In this document: positions 35,480 to 47,943 of the stretch, one piece after another
Layout: each line of letters opens with the position of its first letter
Position numbering within the stretch: the first letter of the stretch is position 1
Origin: Hedera helix
Lineage: Eukaryota; Streptophyta; Magnoliopsida; Apiales; Araliaceae
Length of the DNA stretch: 64,000 bases
Reading direction: 5' to 3'
Assembly (NCBI GenBank): GCA_947179155.2
Contig: OX359270.1
Coordinates: 9,509,222-9,573,221, forward strand
Made by a program: the position numbers and the translations under genes
The notes under the pieces: generated by a model
Seen by the model: only the letters and a program-made list of their open reading frames with translations
Database searches by the model: none
Told to the model about the DNA's origin: nothing

Positions 35480-36879
35480 ATGGGCCGTTCACCTTGCTGC
35501 GAAAAAGCCCATACCAACAAAGGCGCCTGGACCAAAGAGGAAGACCAGCGGCTCATCAACTACATCCGCCTTCACGGCGAAGGCTGCTGGCGTTCCCTCC
35601 CCAAGTCCGCCGGTAAGTTTAATAAATTCATACATGTAGTCTATAAACATAAGTGGATATATGGATCCATCCAACAATTCCGTCTTACTGTTCGACTTAC
35701 TGTACACTATCCTTATCCAGACGGTTAAGGAACAGGTGTTATTAACCAATTCCTCGAACACAAGTTTGACAAACGATTGAATAGCAGGCAACTGTAGATG
35801 TCTACGGATCATTTCCATATATATATATATATATATATATAATTTCCCAATTCCCATGTATATGTGTTTTTCTTTTTTAATTTATTTTTGTATTAGGATT
35901 GTTGAGATGCGGGAAGAGTTGCAGATTACGGTGGATAAACTACCTCCGGCCGGACCTTAAGAGAGGAAATTTCACAGAAGAAGAAGATGAGCTAATTATC
36001 AAGCTTCACAGTTTGCTGGGAAACAAGTATGTCTATATATATCTAAGAGAAAAAAAAGAAATTACAGCAATAATATTACACTGTTTGACTTTCCATTATT
36101 AACTATAAGTCGCCGTGTACCAAACACTATTGTATTTTAATAATAACGAAAATGATATTTACGCTGCAAATTTCTTTTTCGCCCATTAAAAAGTCAAAAT
36201 AATACGAGAGAAATTTAAAGTACAAAAACTATTTTTTTAATAATTATTTTGCACTTTTCAAATTTTCTCAATTTTTTTTTCTATTATTTGTTTTGTTTAT
36301 AGATGGTCTTTGATAGCTGGAAGATTACCCGGAAGAACCGATAATGAAATCAAGAATTACTGGAACACCCACATCAAACGAAAACTCATCAGCCGTGGAC
36401 TAGACCCGCAAACTCACCGGCCGCTAAAGGCCACTGCCGCCGCCATCAACGCCACGTCTCTAGACTTCAGAAACCCTGTTCCATCAAATATACCCACCGA
36501 AAACAATATATACAAGCTCAAAACGGAGTCCCTCGAAGATGGAAACTGCAGTAGCAGCACAACTGAAGAAACACAGCAGCAGCAGCACCAACAACAACAA
36601 TATTTTCCGAAATTCCAACACAATCCAGGTCTTGATCTCGAGTTATCAATAGGACTCCCGAGTCCACGGATTCTGAATAATAATTCTTCGTTGTCCGTGA
36701 ACTCGGCTGAATCTATTGTTAAGCGCGAGTACATGACGGTGGCCCCGGCGTTGCAGGTTCTGACAACGCCGGTGGCGCCACGGATGTGTTTGTGTTGGAA
36801 GTTAGGGTTTCAGAAAGGGGGCCAGCAGCAGTTGTGTAGTAATTGCAAAAGCACAAATGGGTTTTACAGATATTGCTGA
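35480..36879 (+). CDS. R2R3-MYB transcriptional repressor, subgroup 4 (MYB4-like)
   Basis: A nuclear DNA-binding protein that in this subgroup represses phenylpropanoid/flavonoid genes. Exons 35480-35612, 35897-36026 and 36303-36879 (GT-AG, phases closing) give 279 aa. R2 spans about residues 14-65 with Trp at 17, 37 and 57. R3 spans about 67-117 with Phe 70, Trp 89 and Trp 108. R3 holds the full bHLH-interaction signature between Glu 76 and Arg 95. The subgroup motif LISRGLDPQTHRPL follows at 116-129. A poly-Gln stretch is at 179-187. An EAR repression motif LDLELSIG starts at 198. A CLC...CSNC cysteine cluster (250, 252, 266, 269) matches the subgroup's zinc-finger-like C3 motif with a 13-residue spacing, slightly long. 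The intron positions are the two standard MYB sites. The ATG follows a purine-rich leader and begins MGRSPCCEK, the usual family start. Confidence 0.9.
35819..35842. repeat. (AT)n microsatellite in MYB intron 1
   Basis: A short AT dinucleotide run lies between exons 1 and 2 and has no visible effect on the splice sites. Confidence 0.85.
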
Positions 36880-37566
36880 CTGTTGGGAAAATGAATAGCA
36901 CTTCTAGTAGTTAGGTTTTAGATATTTAATGCTTTTATTAGTTACTATCACTCTTTCTAACAGAATGTGCCTACCACCAAATGTAATCACTCCATTTTCA
37001 TACCAACATTTACTGGACAAGAAATAAATAGAGTTGTGAAACTAATTTCTCTTATGACATGCATACATATTTATTTATTGATTAATCTCCTATTTTAATT
37101 TCTTTTTGACTCGTTCTATACTCGCGAATCTTTTGTATTATGGGAAGAAAATTAACATTAACATGGATAAAATTGAATTATTTATGGTGTCAGTAAATAT
37201 ATTAGGTAAATATTATGAATTTGTAATTATTTATATGTTGTTTCACTGTGTGTCTATTCGATATAAAATTGTTAATATAGTAGGAAAATACCGATGAATT
37301 TATAATTATTTAGTGATTTATTGTGTTTACCGGATAAAAGAGTTAATCATTTATTTTTTTTAATTTTTTTTTTGGCATGTATAAGTTATAATTAAGGCAA
37401 TTTTTAGAAAGGTGGGTTTTAAGTGACATGAAATTTGAAAAGTTGATTGACATAACAACACGACCACTTGTTAAGTTATGCATTCGAGTGCCCTCTTCTT
37501 TTCCTTCGTATATTCAACTTAAATGCGGTTCAGCACTACGTTTTTAAGCGGCATTGAAAAATATTA
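36880..37566. other. MYB 3' flank
   Basis: A candidate AATAAA signal lies at 37023-37028, about 145 bases after the stop. The remainder is AT-rich with no gene. Confidence 0.45.
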
Positions 37567-37831
37567 ACTCCGTCTTAAAATATAAAATTAATATTAAATT
37601 TTAAAAAAATAATTTTAAATATTATTTTTTTTAAAATTAAAATTAATATAAATTAATTTAATTTATTTTAATACAATTATAAATATCATAAATTACCTAA
37701 AAATACTAATAGTTATAAAATTTATTATTTTTAAAATTTAAATGAATCATGTCAAATTTAAATTTGAAATATTTTAAATTGACTTTTAAAAATTTAATAT
37801 TGATCTTAAAATTAGGAAAAAAGTGAGTATG
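37567..37831. mobile_element. Possible MITE
   Basis: The left side AATATTAAATTTTAAAA and the complement of the right side AATATTAAATTTTTAAAA are inverted and about 200 bases apart. The left edge resembles a Stowaway end (ACTCCGTCTTAAAAT). The extreme AT content weakens the case, and borders are uncertain. Confidence 0.4.
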
Positions 37832-39230
37832 TTTATTCAATAAATATTTAATGTAGGTGTAGTATGTATTGGTTTTTCCATTAGTAAAATCTTATATTTT
37901 TGTTAATTTAATTTCAAATATTAAAATTTTATATAATATATATATTTATACTCTAATAGATACAATATAATTCATTTTCCATAATGTTAAATTAGCTTAA
38001 GAAGCAGCCTTTTTTCTTAGGTTGGGAATTAGGGTAATTAACAGCCTTGCAAATATTGGGAAGTCATGGCCGGTTTTAGAAATGACGATTATTATACAAG
38101 ATTATAAATATTATTTTCCAAAAGGCCTGGTGGCATATATCAAAGCAATTTTATTTGGAAATTAAACATTTTATTGACTATTTATTTCTTATTTAAGAAA
38201 CTATGTATATGAATATTAATATACAGTTATAAAATGTATTTAAAACTTTTTCAAATTTGTCCAAACAACATTTCCTATGTTGTTTAATTTTACTATATGA
38301 GATTATGATTTACCTAAAGAATGTCATATATGGTGATGAGCCGCAAATTAAAGAAGGGGACAAGATTATTTTATTATTTTTATTTTTTTAATGTTTGAGA
38401 ATAATTAAAAAATCTAGGCACAATAAGTTTGAAATACGACATATAAATTAATCTAACTTTGTTTATTATTAATTAATTTTAAATTATTTGCTTCTTCATA
38501 ATATCGTAGCAACAATATAAATAATTGAACTAATATTAATTTTACATGTATTTTTGATATTTTCATATTATTCTCTCTTATATGAGTATAAAGTGAGTCT
38601 CATTTTCGTATTACGCCAAACATAAACTAAAAGTGACCAAAGTTTTATATATATAACTCTCAATGATTAATGTACTAATTGCCAATTGTTTTTTTTTTTA
38701 CCTTATTTTTTCCACATCCAAACTAAGTTCTTTTTATATTTAAGTGGTTTACATAATACAGTGCACCAATACAATTAATTTATGAAATTAATTAGGAGTT
38801 ACGTAATGATAATAATCCTCACTTTATTTTTTTTGAACCGTGTGAATTCCGATTAAGTTAAATGTGTAGTTGAAGTAATTGATTTTGAAAGATTTGTGAT
38901 AAAATCATAAAAGTGATTCTTTCAAATAGTTTTCGTGTAGAGAAGGCTGCAATAGCGGCATATATACCTTTCTTCCATGCTCCCCGTCTTAATCTTAATC
39001 TTATCTTAATTAATAAAAGCATGAGGTGAATAATAATAATAATTAGTCATTGATAAAACATGATTAATTCAATCTTCTAGCCTAAAAAGTTGAGTTTAGT
39101 TACCTACTGCTTAATGTTGTCCAATCATATACTTATCTATCTAAAATCAATGAGTCGTTAAGACGGTTGATTGCCAGAACAAAAATATTATTATCAGAAA
39201 AATAAATATTGCTTAATAATAATATATTAT
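37832..39230. other. Intergenic, AT-rich, nothing recognised
   Basis: No gene, paired repeat or RNA gene is supported in this stretch. Confidence 0.5.
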
Positions 39231-40715
39231 TTAAAGTTTTAAGTGTCAATAAAATAATTATAAAAATATTACTAAATGCATAATTTTTCTTGCAGTATTA
39301 GTTTTAATAATGACAATATTAAAAATAGTTCTTACCACCATTTTGATTTATTGAAATTTGATTCTTACCACTTCTGACTTACCCAATCCAACCAACGTAT
39401 ACATCATATAATAAAAAAAACTAACTATTAACAGGCAAACATTGAATTAGGGTTATGATATTTTAAAAACTTCATAGATAAGTAGTTGCATGTTATTTAA
39501 GGGAAATGTCTACATAATATAATAATAAAAAAAAACTAACTATTAACAGCTTTCTAGCTGCATGCAAGTCTTTTTTGATTATTTTTTTTTTTGAATAAAA
39601 TTATTGTGCAGATAAATTACACCATATATTGAAATTTAGCAATAAATAAATAAATAAAAATTACACCATATATTGAACCTGAAGATTTTGACATTAATCC
39701 AACTAATTTAAAGTTTAAACGAGCATTTTTTCATATTTTGCCAATGACAAGGAACATCTCAACAATTAGAAAATAAAATAAATGAAGGATATAAATAGAC
39801 AAAACCATCTTTGTGAATAGAAGTCCAATAAATTAAATATTCATTTACAACCTCCAAGTTTTTTTTTCTTCTGTTAATTTCCATCTTTTCTCCTCCCATT
39901 TCTTTCCCTTTGGCCTTTCCTAGTACCAAACAAAGGATTATACCCCCAATACCATTATAGCCTTCAAATATTAAAATAACATTATACTTATAGCACATTA
40001 AAAACGGAGTAAAATTTTCTTTTGTAAAATTCAAAGAACGTCGTCTAGTAGAATTCTTCTCTTTAGAAGGGAGGGAATATTTTCAAAACTTCTAATCTCT
40101 ATAACCTTGAAAAAAAATGGTGTCTTACCAAACTTAATTTTGAATGATTAATTACGTGTAAGGAATCTAACAATAGTGGTAGATAGTGCTCAAGCTCCAC
40201 AAAGAATGGCGGATCTTCCTCCACATAGAGTTACCAACTACATAAAGAATATATTTTATGTTTATGGTTCAACTATTTAAAAAACGTCTAGAAGAAAACT
40301 AGAATATATATATAAAGGGTGTTGATATTAAAAGAGTAAAAAGTATGGGACATATCTATTATTTTAATTTAGACAAATATGTTTAATAAAATAGGCCGTC
40401 ATTAATAATATCAGCGTAATAATCATGTTACTAAATTAATAAGTGTCGTTGAAAGTTCAAAATATTATTGAAATAAATATAAAAGTATCGTCAAATATAT
40501 ATTTACTTTATCAACATAAATATTACTCTAGTATTATATCTACCGTTATAAAATAAGTTGATTGATATTTGCCATAATAAAATTGTTGTTACAAGAGTAA
40601 CTAGAATCATTTAAAATTTTAAGTATCACTATAATAATTATAAAAATATTTTTAAATATATATTTATTTTTCTAGCATCAATTTTGCTATGACAATACCA
40701 CATGTCTTCATCAGT
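39231..40715. repeat. Dispersed AT-rich repeat family, two copies here
   Basis: 39231-39325 and 40607-40705 share TTTTAAGT(G/A)TCA followed by ATAATTATAAAAATATT and further similar bases. A third, inverted copy is at about 42385-42465. Between them are two 27-bp copies of AAAAAAAACTAACTATTAACAG (39412 and 39527, approximate) and two copies of ATTACACCATATATTGAA (39616 and 39660). There is no gene in the interval. Confidence 0.55.
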
Positions 40716-40905
40716 TTAAATATATATATTGATAATAGAATGGGTGAAAGAAAAAAAAAACATGTGACATGTGACATGTTTGGAGGGGTAGGTAACCGAA
40801 TCAGTGATCAAGATAATAGAGACGGAGCGACAAAGAGATAGAAAATTGAAAGAAAACAGTTGGTTAGTTAAGAGTGGGTGGTGGGGTTCGGAGAGTTGGA
40901 GAAAT

Positions 40906-40920
40906 GGGGGGGCGGGGGGG
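40906..40920 (+). repeat. G-tract with quadruplex potential
   Basis: Seven G, one C and seven G stand in an AT-rich background, preceded by GGGTGGTGGGG 30 bases earlier. The pattern permits a G-quadruplex on the + strand. No gene starts nearby. Confidence 0.7.
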
Positions 40921-43439
40921 TTTCATGTGCTAATACAGTGAGGTATGGGATTCCCCCATTAATGGGAATATAAATTGGGAGATTAGGCCAGCCAAACAAG
41001 ACCTCTTTTGTAAGAAAAGTCCATATACCCATGATCCACCATTTTCTTATTATGCTACCTAAGCTTGCTTCCTCTTTTTCTCTACTAATACTTAATTGGC
41101 TCTAACTATTCAAATATACATACATATAAGCATGTGATATTGTATAATTTTTTGTTTCTTAAGCCTAAATCTACTTTAATGTTTGGATCTCATGAAGAAA
41201 TTATAGAAGGAAAAAAGGGTAAAGGTAAGAGAAAGGAGAAAATAATAATGAATTTATTTATATAAAAAATCTTGATTACCTTTTATCCCAGATGCTAATA
41301 ATTATGATATTTATTTTTATTTTAAGATTATAAAATAATATGATGTAATTAATTTTTATGTTACTACTGCTAGATTCTTTATTACTATCACATGCACATT
41401 TTAGAATATAAAATTATTCTTAAAAATCATTAGTTTGAAATGCATATCTAATTTTAAAAGAAAGAAAGAGTACAAAGTAAAACCTAAGTTATATTATTGT
41501 ACTATTTTAAACCGAGAGAACCGACCATTTGTAATAACTCAAGTCTATAATGAACAACTAAATATATTTGATAATTACTTTGATAATTATGAAAACTAAG
41601 GGATGATATTGTCACAATAAGATAGATTGGGGTTTAACTTTACATTTTACTAATAAGTATAATATATGGCCTTCCACTAATATATCACCATTTACTTTTA
41701 AGATTATACTCTATCTTTTAACATGATATAAGATCAATAAAGTCTTAATGGTCCCACCCTCGATTCTCACAAATTTTATAAGTTTGTACTTATTTTCTCC
41801 TCCTCTTTAGGAGGCTTTTCTCTCTTATTTTGAGATTTATAACTTCCTCATTGTTGCTAGTTTTGTATTTTCACTCATGGGACGTGACGTTGATTGTCAT
41901 TAATATCGAGAGTTTTTAAGATTGTTGAGATTATTTCATAATTTATTGTACCTGTTTTATTGATAGATTCTTAATAATTTGTTTATATTTGTACAAATAT
42001 TTCTCCAAAATAGGTGTGTTATAAAATATAAAAATAAAAATAAAATTTTTAATATGGGTATTTCTTCAATATACCTTGATTTTGGTCAACATCCTCGGCT
42101 ATACTTTATCAAGAATTCTATGATCTTTGTTTAGATTTTCATGGATAAGACGGGGATTAAATGCACATAACAGGGGGTTATGAGTCACACCCATGTTCGG
42201 CATAAGACTAGATAGTACAAACCAAATAAGTTAGTATTATATGGTGGAGAGGTCTTTCTACCTATTGAAAATGAAATTTAGGTTAGAATTAATATCAATA
42301 TTTCGGGTTTCCTCCCAAATTTTCACCTTGTTCGACAAGAAAAGTTCCTTTATTTTTAGTTACTGACATTGTTAGAGCAATAATTATATTATCAAAAAAT
42401 ATATATATTTAATAATATTTTTATAATTATTTTAACGATACTTAATATTTTAAATAACATTTATTATTTAAATAATATTTTATTCTCTGACAATATTAAC
42501 TATTTTATAACTTATTATATCCTTGTACTTTTTTTCGCTCCTCTCTAGAGTTTACTAAATTTTGCATTACATTTCCTTCGTCTATACGTACCATTCATAA
42601 TGATGTACTTTGTTCTTGATAACGTGAGAGTAGTTTCAAACGTTTAGAAAAAGAATAACAGGAAGAGCCATAAACTACTACTCTGTTTCGGGCAAAAGAT
42701 ATATATTTGTCATTTAAGAGTAATATCAAATTGGCACAATATTCTATGCTATTGTCATCAAAATTTTATCATAGATAATTTTACATACATTACAATTAAA
42801 TATTATTTTAAATTCTATATATATCTCAACTACTAAAATATAAGACCTGACACGAATTTTCGTGTCAACTCTCACTTTTTAATGATTTGTCACATGTATT
42901 GTTTGGAATTATGCTCTAAAATTATGCATTTAGACTTATTCTTTCAACATCAGGACATTGACATAACAAAAGATTAGCCAAAAAATATAAACAATCACAT
43001 GAATTGAGTTTATAAATTTTACAATCATACGAATTCATGAAATAAGGCAAAAATTGACTAAATAGTCACAATTTAATTATTGATAAAATCTGAATTACAA
43101 GAGTTAGTCTAAATAAATTGAAATCATCCTTTAAATACTAAGTAATAAACTAGAAACACTAAATTATGAAAGGAATAACAAAATTACGAAAAAAATAAAA
43201 TAAGTTCAAAAATTAGTAAAATTTTCGGAAGGTCCAAACAAATCTTTCTCAGCCTCTTTTAGACTTAAAATAACATCGTTTTGATAAATTATAGGTCTGG
43301 TAATTATCAATTGGTCAAAAATTATGATCAAAACAAGTTCTTCCCCTTTTAGACTTGAATTTCTAACTTTTTATTTTTTGGCGCAATACGACCTCTAAAC
43401 TCTCAATTTTTTTAATGTCCTCAACTAGAAAATCCTCAT
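40921..43439. other. Intergenic, no gene seen
   Basis: This is AT-rich DNA with the inverted copy of the dispersed repeat at about 42385-42465. The piece 42060-42330 is less AT-rich and looks like decayed transposon DNA but has no recognisable motif. Confidence 0.45.
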
Positions 43440-43475
43440 ACTTTGAAAAGCACAAAATCAAAATTGTTTCATACT

Positions 43476-44770
43476 TCACGTGATTCTCATGCAAGACTTT
43501 TCTCCCATCTCAAACGGATTTATACCACATCTTTTGTTCCTAACTCCCCCATCTTCAATACCTCGCACATGCGCTCGTATCGTGTAAAAAGTGTCTACCT
43601 TCTTACTTCTAGTTACCACTAGAGACCATTTGGTAAGCTTCCACTGACCTTCACCAAAGAAACATTTATAACCATTCTCATCAAACTTACCAGTAGAGAT
43701 CACATTAAGGCGGATATCTGGAACATGTCTGACATCTTTAAGCATCAATCTGCAACTACTGTTAGTTTCTAAACAAATATCTCTAATGCCGATAACCTTT
43801 GATTCACTTTCGTTTCCCATTCGTACATAGCCAAAATCCCCACTAGTGTAGGATGTGAAGATATCACCATACGAGGTAGCATAAAATTAAGTACCAATAT
43901 CAATCACCCAATCATTAACATGACACTTAGATTTACCATCACAAATAATGGCTATATCAACGTCGAATAGATACACAATCGAATCCTTATCCTCATATTT
44001 TTCTTTAGACTGCTCATGCATAAAAAATCTACACTCTCGCTTTATGTGACCCGATTTATGACAGTGAAAATAAATTATCTCTTTTCTATCTCTAGACCTT
44101 CCCCTAAATTTGTCATTTTCAGGAGAACTTTTCTTTCTGTTTCTGCTCCTACTCCGTGTGACAAAAACTTGTGTCTCAACACCAGTCACTACCGTATCTC
44201 TTAGCATCTGTTACTCGTTGAACAAACTATCCTTGACTGTGTCCATAATTAGTGTACCATTGGAAACGGAGTTACTCAAAGATACAACAACCAGTATCTC
44301 CCAACTATCAGGTAAAAAGCTCAACAACAACAAAGCCTACATCTCATCGTCAATGATCATCTTCATCGTACTCAACTGATTTATCAAACTTTGAAAATCA
44401 CTCAAGTGTTCTGCAACAGAGTTTCCATCCTTGAACTCATAATTCATAAGCTTCCTAATAAAAAAAGCTTTATTTTGTGTCGTCTTCCCTTTATACATAG
44501 ACTCCAATTTCTACCAGAGATTATAGGCTTTAGTTTCCGTGGCAACACGATGAAACACCCTTTGATCAATCCACAATCTGATCAGACCAATAGTCTTCCT
44601 ATTCATCATGTTCCACTGTGTGTCACTCTTGTTTGTGGGCTTAACTCCATTGTTCTCAAGTGGCTCGTGCAAATCCTTGCAATAAAGCAAATTCTCCATT
44701 CTTGGCTTCCAAATTGCATAATTTGAAGCACTGAGTTTAATCATGCAACCTACTGTCTAATCCTCCATTT
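43476..44770 (-). pseudogene. Copia (Tnt1-like) Gag-protease remnant
   Basis: The frame reads LSASNYAIWKPRMENLL (about 44738), KAFFIRKLMNYEF (about 44480), FHCHKSGHIKREC (about 44075-44035), VNDWVIDIGT (about 43915-43885) and VRHVPDIRLNVISTGKF (about 43733-43680). The zinc knuckle has Tyr in place of its first Cys. The protease triad reads D-I-G. Stops interrupt gag at several points. The order and spacing are those of Tnt1-type elements. It is dead and ends before integrase. Confidence 0.75.
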
Positions 44771-44814
44771 AATTTGCACAAGAAAACCACTAAACAACCA
44801 AGCTCTGATACCAT

Positions 44815-45350
44815 TGTTGGGAAAAGTGAACCTAAAATAATCTCAACCCTAGGAATTACTTTTTCGTCTTTTTACAATTAAATAGGAAATAAATAAATCC
44901 AATAATGAGAAAAAAAATAACAAATAAACTTCCACAAGCAAAACACAATATTTAACGTGAAAAATCTGTAAAGAAAAAAATCACAAGTCAAACTCCGAAT
45001 CTTCACTATATTAAAATAACGGGTTTACAATAATTCTCCCAAGTTTTACACCTTAAAACTTGAGGTTACACAATAAACTAAGAGTATAAATTTACCTTTA
45101 ATTAGATTAAAAAATTTAATTAACTTCACCACCCAAAATATCCCAAATAATAAAGTCTTTATACTTCAATTAATTGGAACAACGATGGATATTCACAAAC
45201 AATTATATTTCTCAATTTTTCCTTCGGTCAAAGATGCCACCGAGATTTCTCTTTATTTCCTTTAGCAATGCTAACTTATGCAATGAACTTGCTGCCGAGA
45301 TTACTATATTGTACCCACTGATCGCTGCTACAAATATGGTACATAGTACC

Positions 45351-45396
<46 letters not shown>

Positions 45397-45409
45397 TAAC
45401 TCTTTAACA
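44815..45409 (-). repeat. 5' LTR of the truncated copia element
   Basis: This is a 595-bp LTR starting TGTTAAAGAGTTAG and ending TTCCCAACA on the - strand, next to an intact primer site. A 20-unit AT run (45352-45392) sits in U3. A related, more decayed LTR piece is at 47750-47920 in the opposite orientation. Confidence 0.78.
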
Positions 45410-45608
45410 TATCCCACTCCAAGTTACTTTTTTTTAAAATTCCAACCGAGTAGCATATTGAATCCCATTTCATGTGTACTTCCTTAAGTCACCAAGGTCC
45501 ATACTCCAATTCCCAACTGATTTGAAACTATTGTATACATTCCTTATTCGTTTCGAAAATTACCAACTTCAAAGCTATTAAGAAAAATCCTAATTAGATT
45601 TGGATACC
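45410..45608. other. Short spacer, nothing recognised
   Basis: This is 199 bases between the copia LTR and the next solo LTR's duplication. No feature is supported. Confidence 0.5.
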
Positions 45609-45613
45609 TAACA

Positions 45614-47439
45614 TGTAAAACCCCGAGCCCGTTACATGTCCGAAGTGTCACACGTCACAAGCCCGAAGGCTCGCAAGACAACAATATCAATAGCGCAGCC
45701 CAAACGAAAACACAATAATGAAACCATCTTGAAATCGAACTGTCTTTCATTATCAAAATTACACTAAGGTTCAATAACTAAAAACTAAAAGCATAAATTT
45801 GGAGACACAACTCCCTTGTACAAAAGTCTTATCAAATTCAAAATACTAATAACCGTCATAACTAAAAGAACTTCAGCCCTCCCCAAAAGTATCCACAATG
45901 CTTGGCTCTTAGTAAGGTATCATGTAAAAATTAATGTAAGGGTGAGCGATAAAGCCCAGCAAGTAACAATCTTTACTATTTAGGTGGATCAAATACAGTT
46001 TACATAACCTTTTTCGAAATACCTTTTGTTCAATAACAGTAATAAATATACTTTTTGAAATAACATTTTCTTGTTCAATAACAATAGTCAATATTTACTT
46101 TCAAAACCAAAATCAATAATTACAAAACACAATTCAAAGATAAATTTCGATAAGCTCAATGTATTCGATCAACGATTTCGATAAGTTCAATATATTTGAT
46201 CAACGATTTCGATAAGTTCAATATATTCGATGTATCTTTTAATCCACAGAACGACTAAGGTTACAGCAGCCCTGTAACACGGCCCTTATGTTCGATAATG
46301 TTAATGATCACGCACCCTACTAAGGGATCGATGAAGCACGCACCCCGAAAGGTGCCTCCCCCCCAAGGGTATCTAAAGTTGTGCACCTTAGTAGGTCCTA
46401 TATAGTTCCAGAACTAACGTAAAACACTAACGAAGTTCAATACATAATCGGACTGAGGTTTCAAAAATCAATTTCCCAATATTATCCATGTTCAAAACAT
46501 TTCTAAACATTATCAATATTTGAAACTATACTTGTTTTACAGTTCAAAAATAAATACTTGATCCGAAGTTTTTAACAAAATATTCAAATGGAGGCCTTAA
46601 TAAAATATAACAAGTTTTGAAACAATATATTTGGGCATCCGAGTAATTTCTAAATCATACTATAATTTCAAAATACCAAATAGTTTGCAAAATCACTTAC
46701 ATTATACAGTTCAAAAATACTAAACAGTTCAAAAAGTACTTACAATATATAATTTTGGAAATACTAAACAGCTCGGAGAGTCACTTACCTCGATATCGCT
46801 GAACACAAAATTAATAGCTGAACAGATCCTAAATATAAATTCAGAACAATTAAACGTCATTAGAATAATTCTATTATGCAACATTCTTCTTATTCATTTT
46901 AAAATAGCTATAAGTATATCTTATAATATTCTTTAAATCTTTAATCATTTTTCAAACAATTAAACCATTATTCCAAAACTTTAAAGTTACTAAAATAATA
47001 ATCTAAAAACAATAATTAAAATCAATAATACTAATCCAAAACAATAATTAAAACTACAAAAATAATAACAATGGAAAAATACTAATTACTAACAAAATAT
47101 ACTAAATACTAACTAACAAACTACATACAATACTTAAAACAATAATAACAATACAAAAATTTAAATAAGAACATACCCGAAAATACGAGTACCGAAGATT
47201 GCCTACGCCCTCGACACCAAAATTTTTAACTAAGGAGGTCTTTCATTAAAAGCTCTCTCACAACAAAGCATTTCTCAAAATGAAGGTATTAATTGTTGGT
47301 GGCTTAAAACAAAGGCTAAAGCCTTCCTTATATAGAGAAATAAAAGGGTGGTGGTTTCCAAAATAGAAGAGGTGAGACTAAAGACTAAAAAAAATAAAAA
47401 TTAGACAATGTGGGAATTAAAAGCATTTGGGTTATTACA
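45614..47439 (-). mobile_element. Solo LTR, 1.8 kb, gypsy type
   Basis: The + strand edges are TGTAAAACCCCGAG and GGGTTATTACA. TAACA stands on both sides (45609-45613 and 47440-47444), an exact 5-bp duplication. On the - strand a TATA box CTATATAAGG lies near 47333-47324, so the LTR faces left. There is no primer site, gag or pol. Its last bases on the - strand, CGGGGTTTTACA, are the same as a border of the chromovirus LTR further right, but in opposite position (there they open the LTR), so the two are not copies of one family. Confidence 0.76.
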
Positions 47440-47444
47440 TAACA

Positions 47445-47943
47445 GTTTCAGGGGTATTACTCGTACATCTCAGTAAGAAGTTGGATAAAAAGGATGGAGT
47501 TACGATTTAATGGTTGTGAGAGAAGTTTTACATACATTAAGCTCACTTTTGTTGGGATACTTGTCGAATTCTATTTGTATTCAGGGATTCGAGTTGAGAG
47601 ATGAATTGTTGGGATATTTGTGAGGGGGGTTTTGGTTTACATGAGTGAGAGTTTTTGCAACCTTTATATTGCGTGCAAAAATAGATATATATTATGGGAG
47701 GGAATATTTTGCATCTTTTAGTCCGTGTAAAAAATTATATCGCAGAGATTATCATATTGTGTAACTTCAACTTTTATGACATAAAACTTGAGAGTATTAT
47801 TAAAAGCTCATTATTTTGATAGAGTGAAGATTCAGAATTTAACCCGTGACTTTTTTCCTTAAGGGTTTTTCACATTAAATCTTGTGTTATTTATCTCTTT
47901 TTATATTATCTTAGATCCATTGTAGAGGAAAGGTAGTTGTATT
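47445..47943. other. Spacer with a decayed copia LTR piece
   Basis: About 47750-47920 aligns with the complement of 44900-45070: it shares TGTGTAAC(T/C)TCAA, TAGTGAAGATTC and TTTTTCAC(A/G)TTAAAT. This is a diverged fragment of the same copia LTR family, on the + strand. The rest is unrecognised. Confidence 0.5.

Larger units (their letters stand above)
43440..45409 (-). mobile_element. Truncated Ty1/copia element (LTR, gag, protease)
   Basis: Read on the - strand: the 5' LTR is 45409-44815, the primer site TGGTATCAGAGCT lies at 44813-44801, then gag and protease to about 43440, where similarity stops. Integrase, reverse transcriptase and the 3' LTR are absent. This is a 5' fragment and I cannot define its left end exactly. 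Confidence 0.75.

Noticed and set aside
35489..35857. 122-codon frame opposite MYB exon 1 and intron 1
   Set aside because: It is antisense to MYB and crosses an intron microsatellite.
36414..36734. 106-codon frame opposite MYB exon 3
   Set aside because: It is a shadow of the MYB coding sequence with a Cys run from poly-Gln.
44110..44726. Two + strand frames of about 100 codons
   Set aside because: They are antisense to copia gag.
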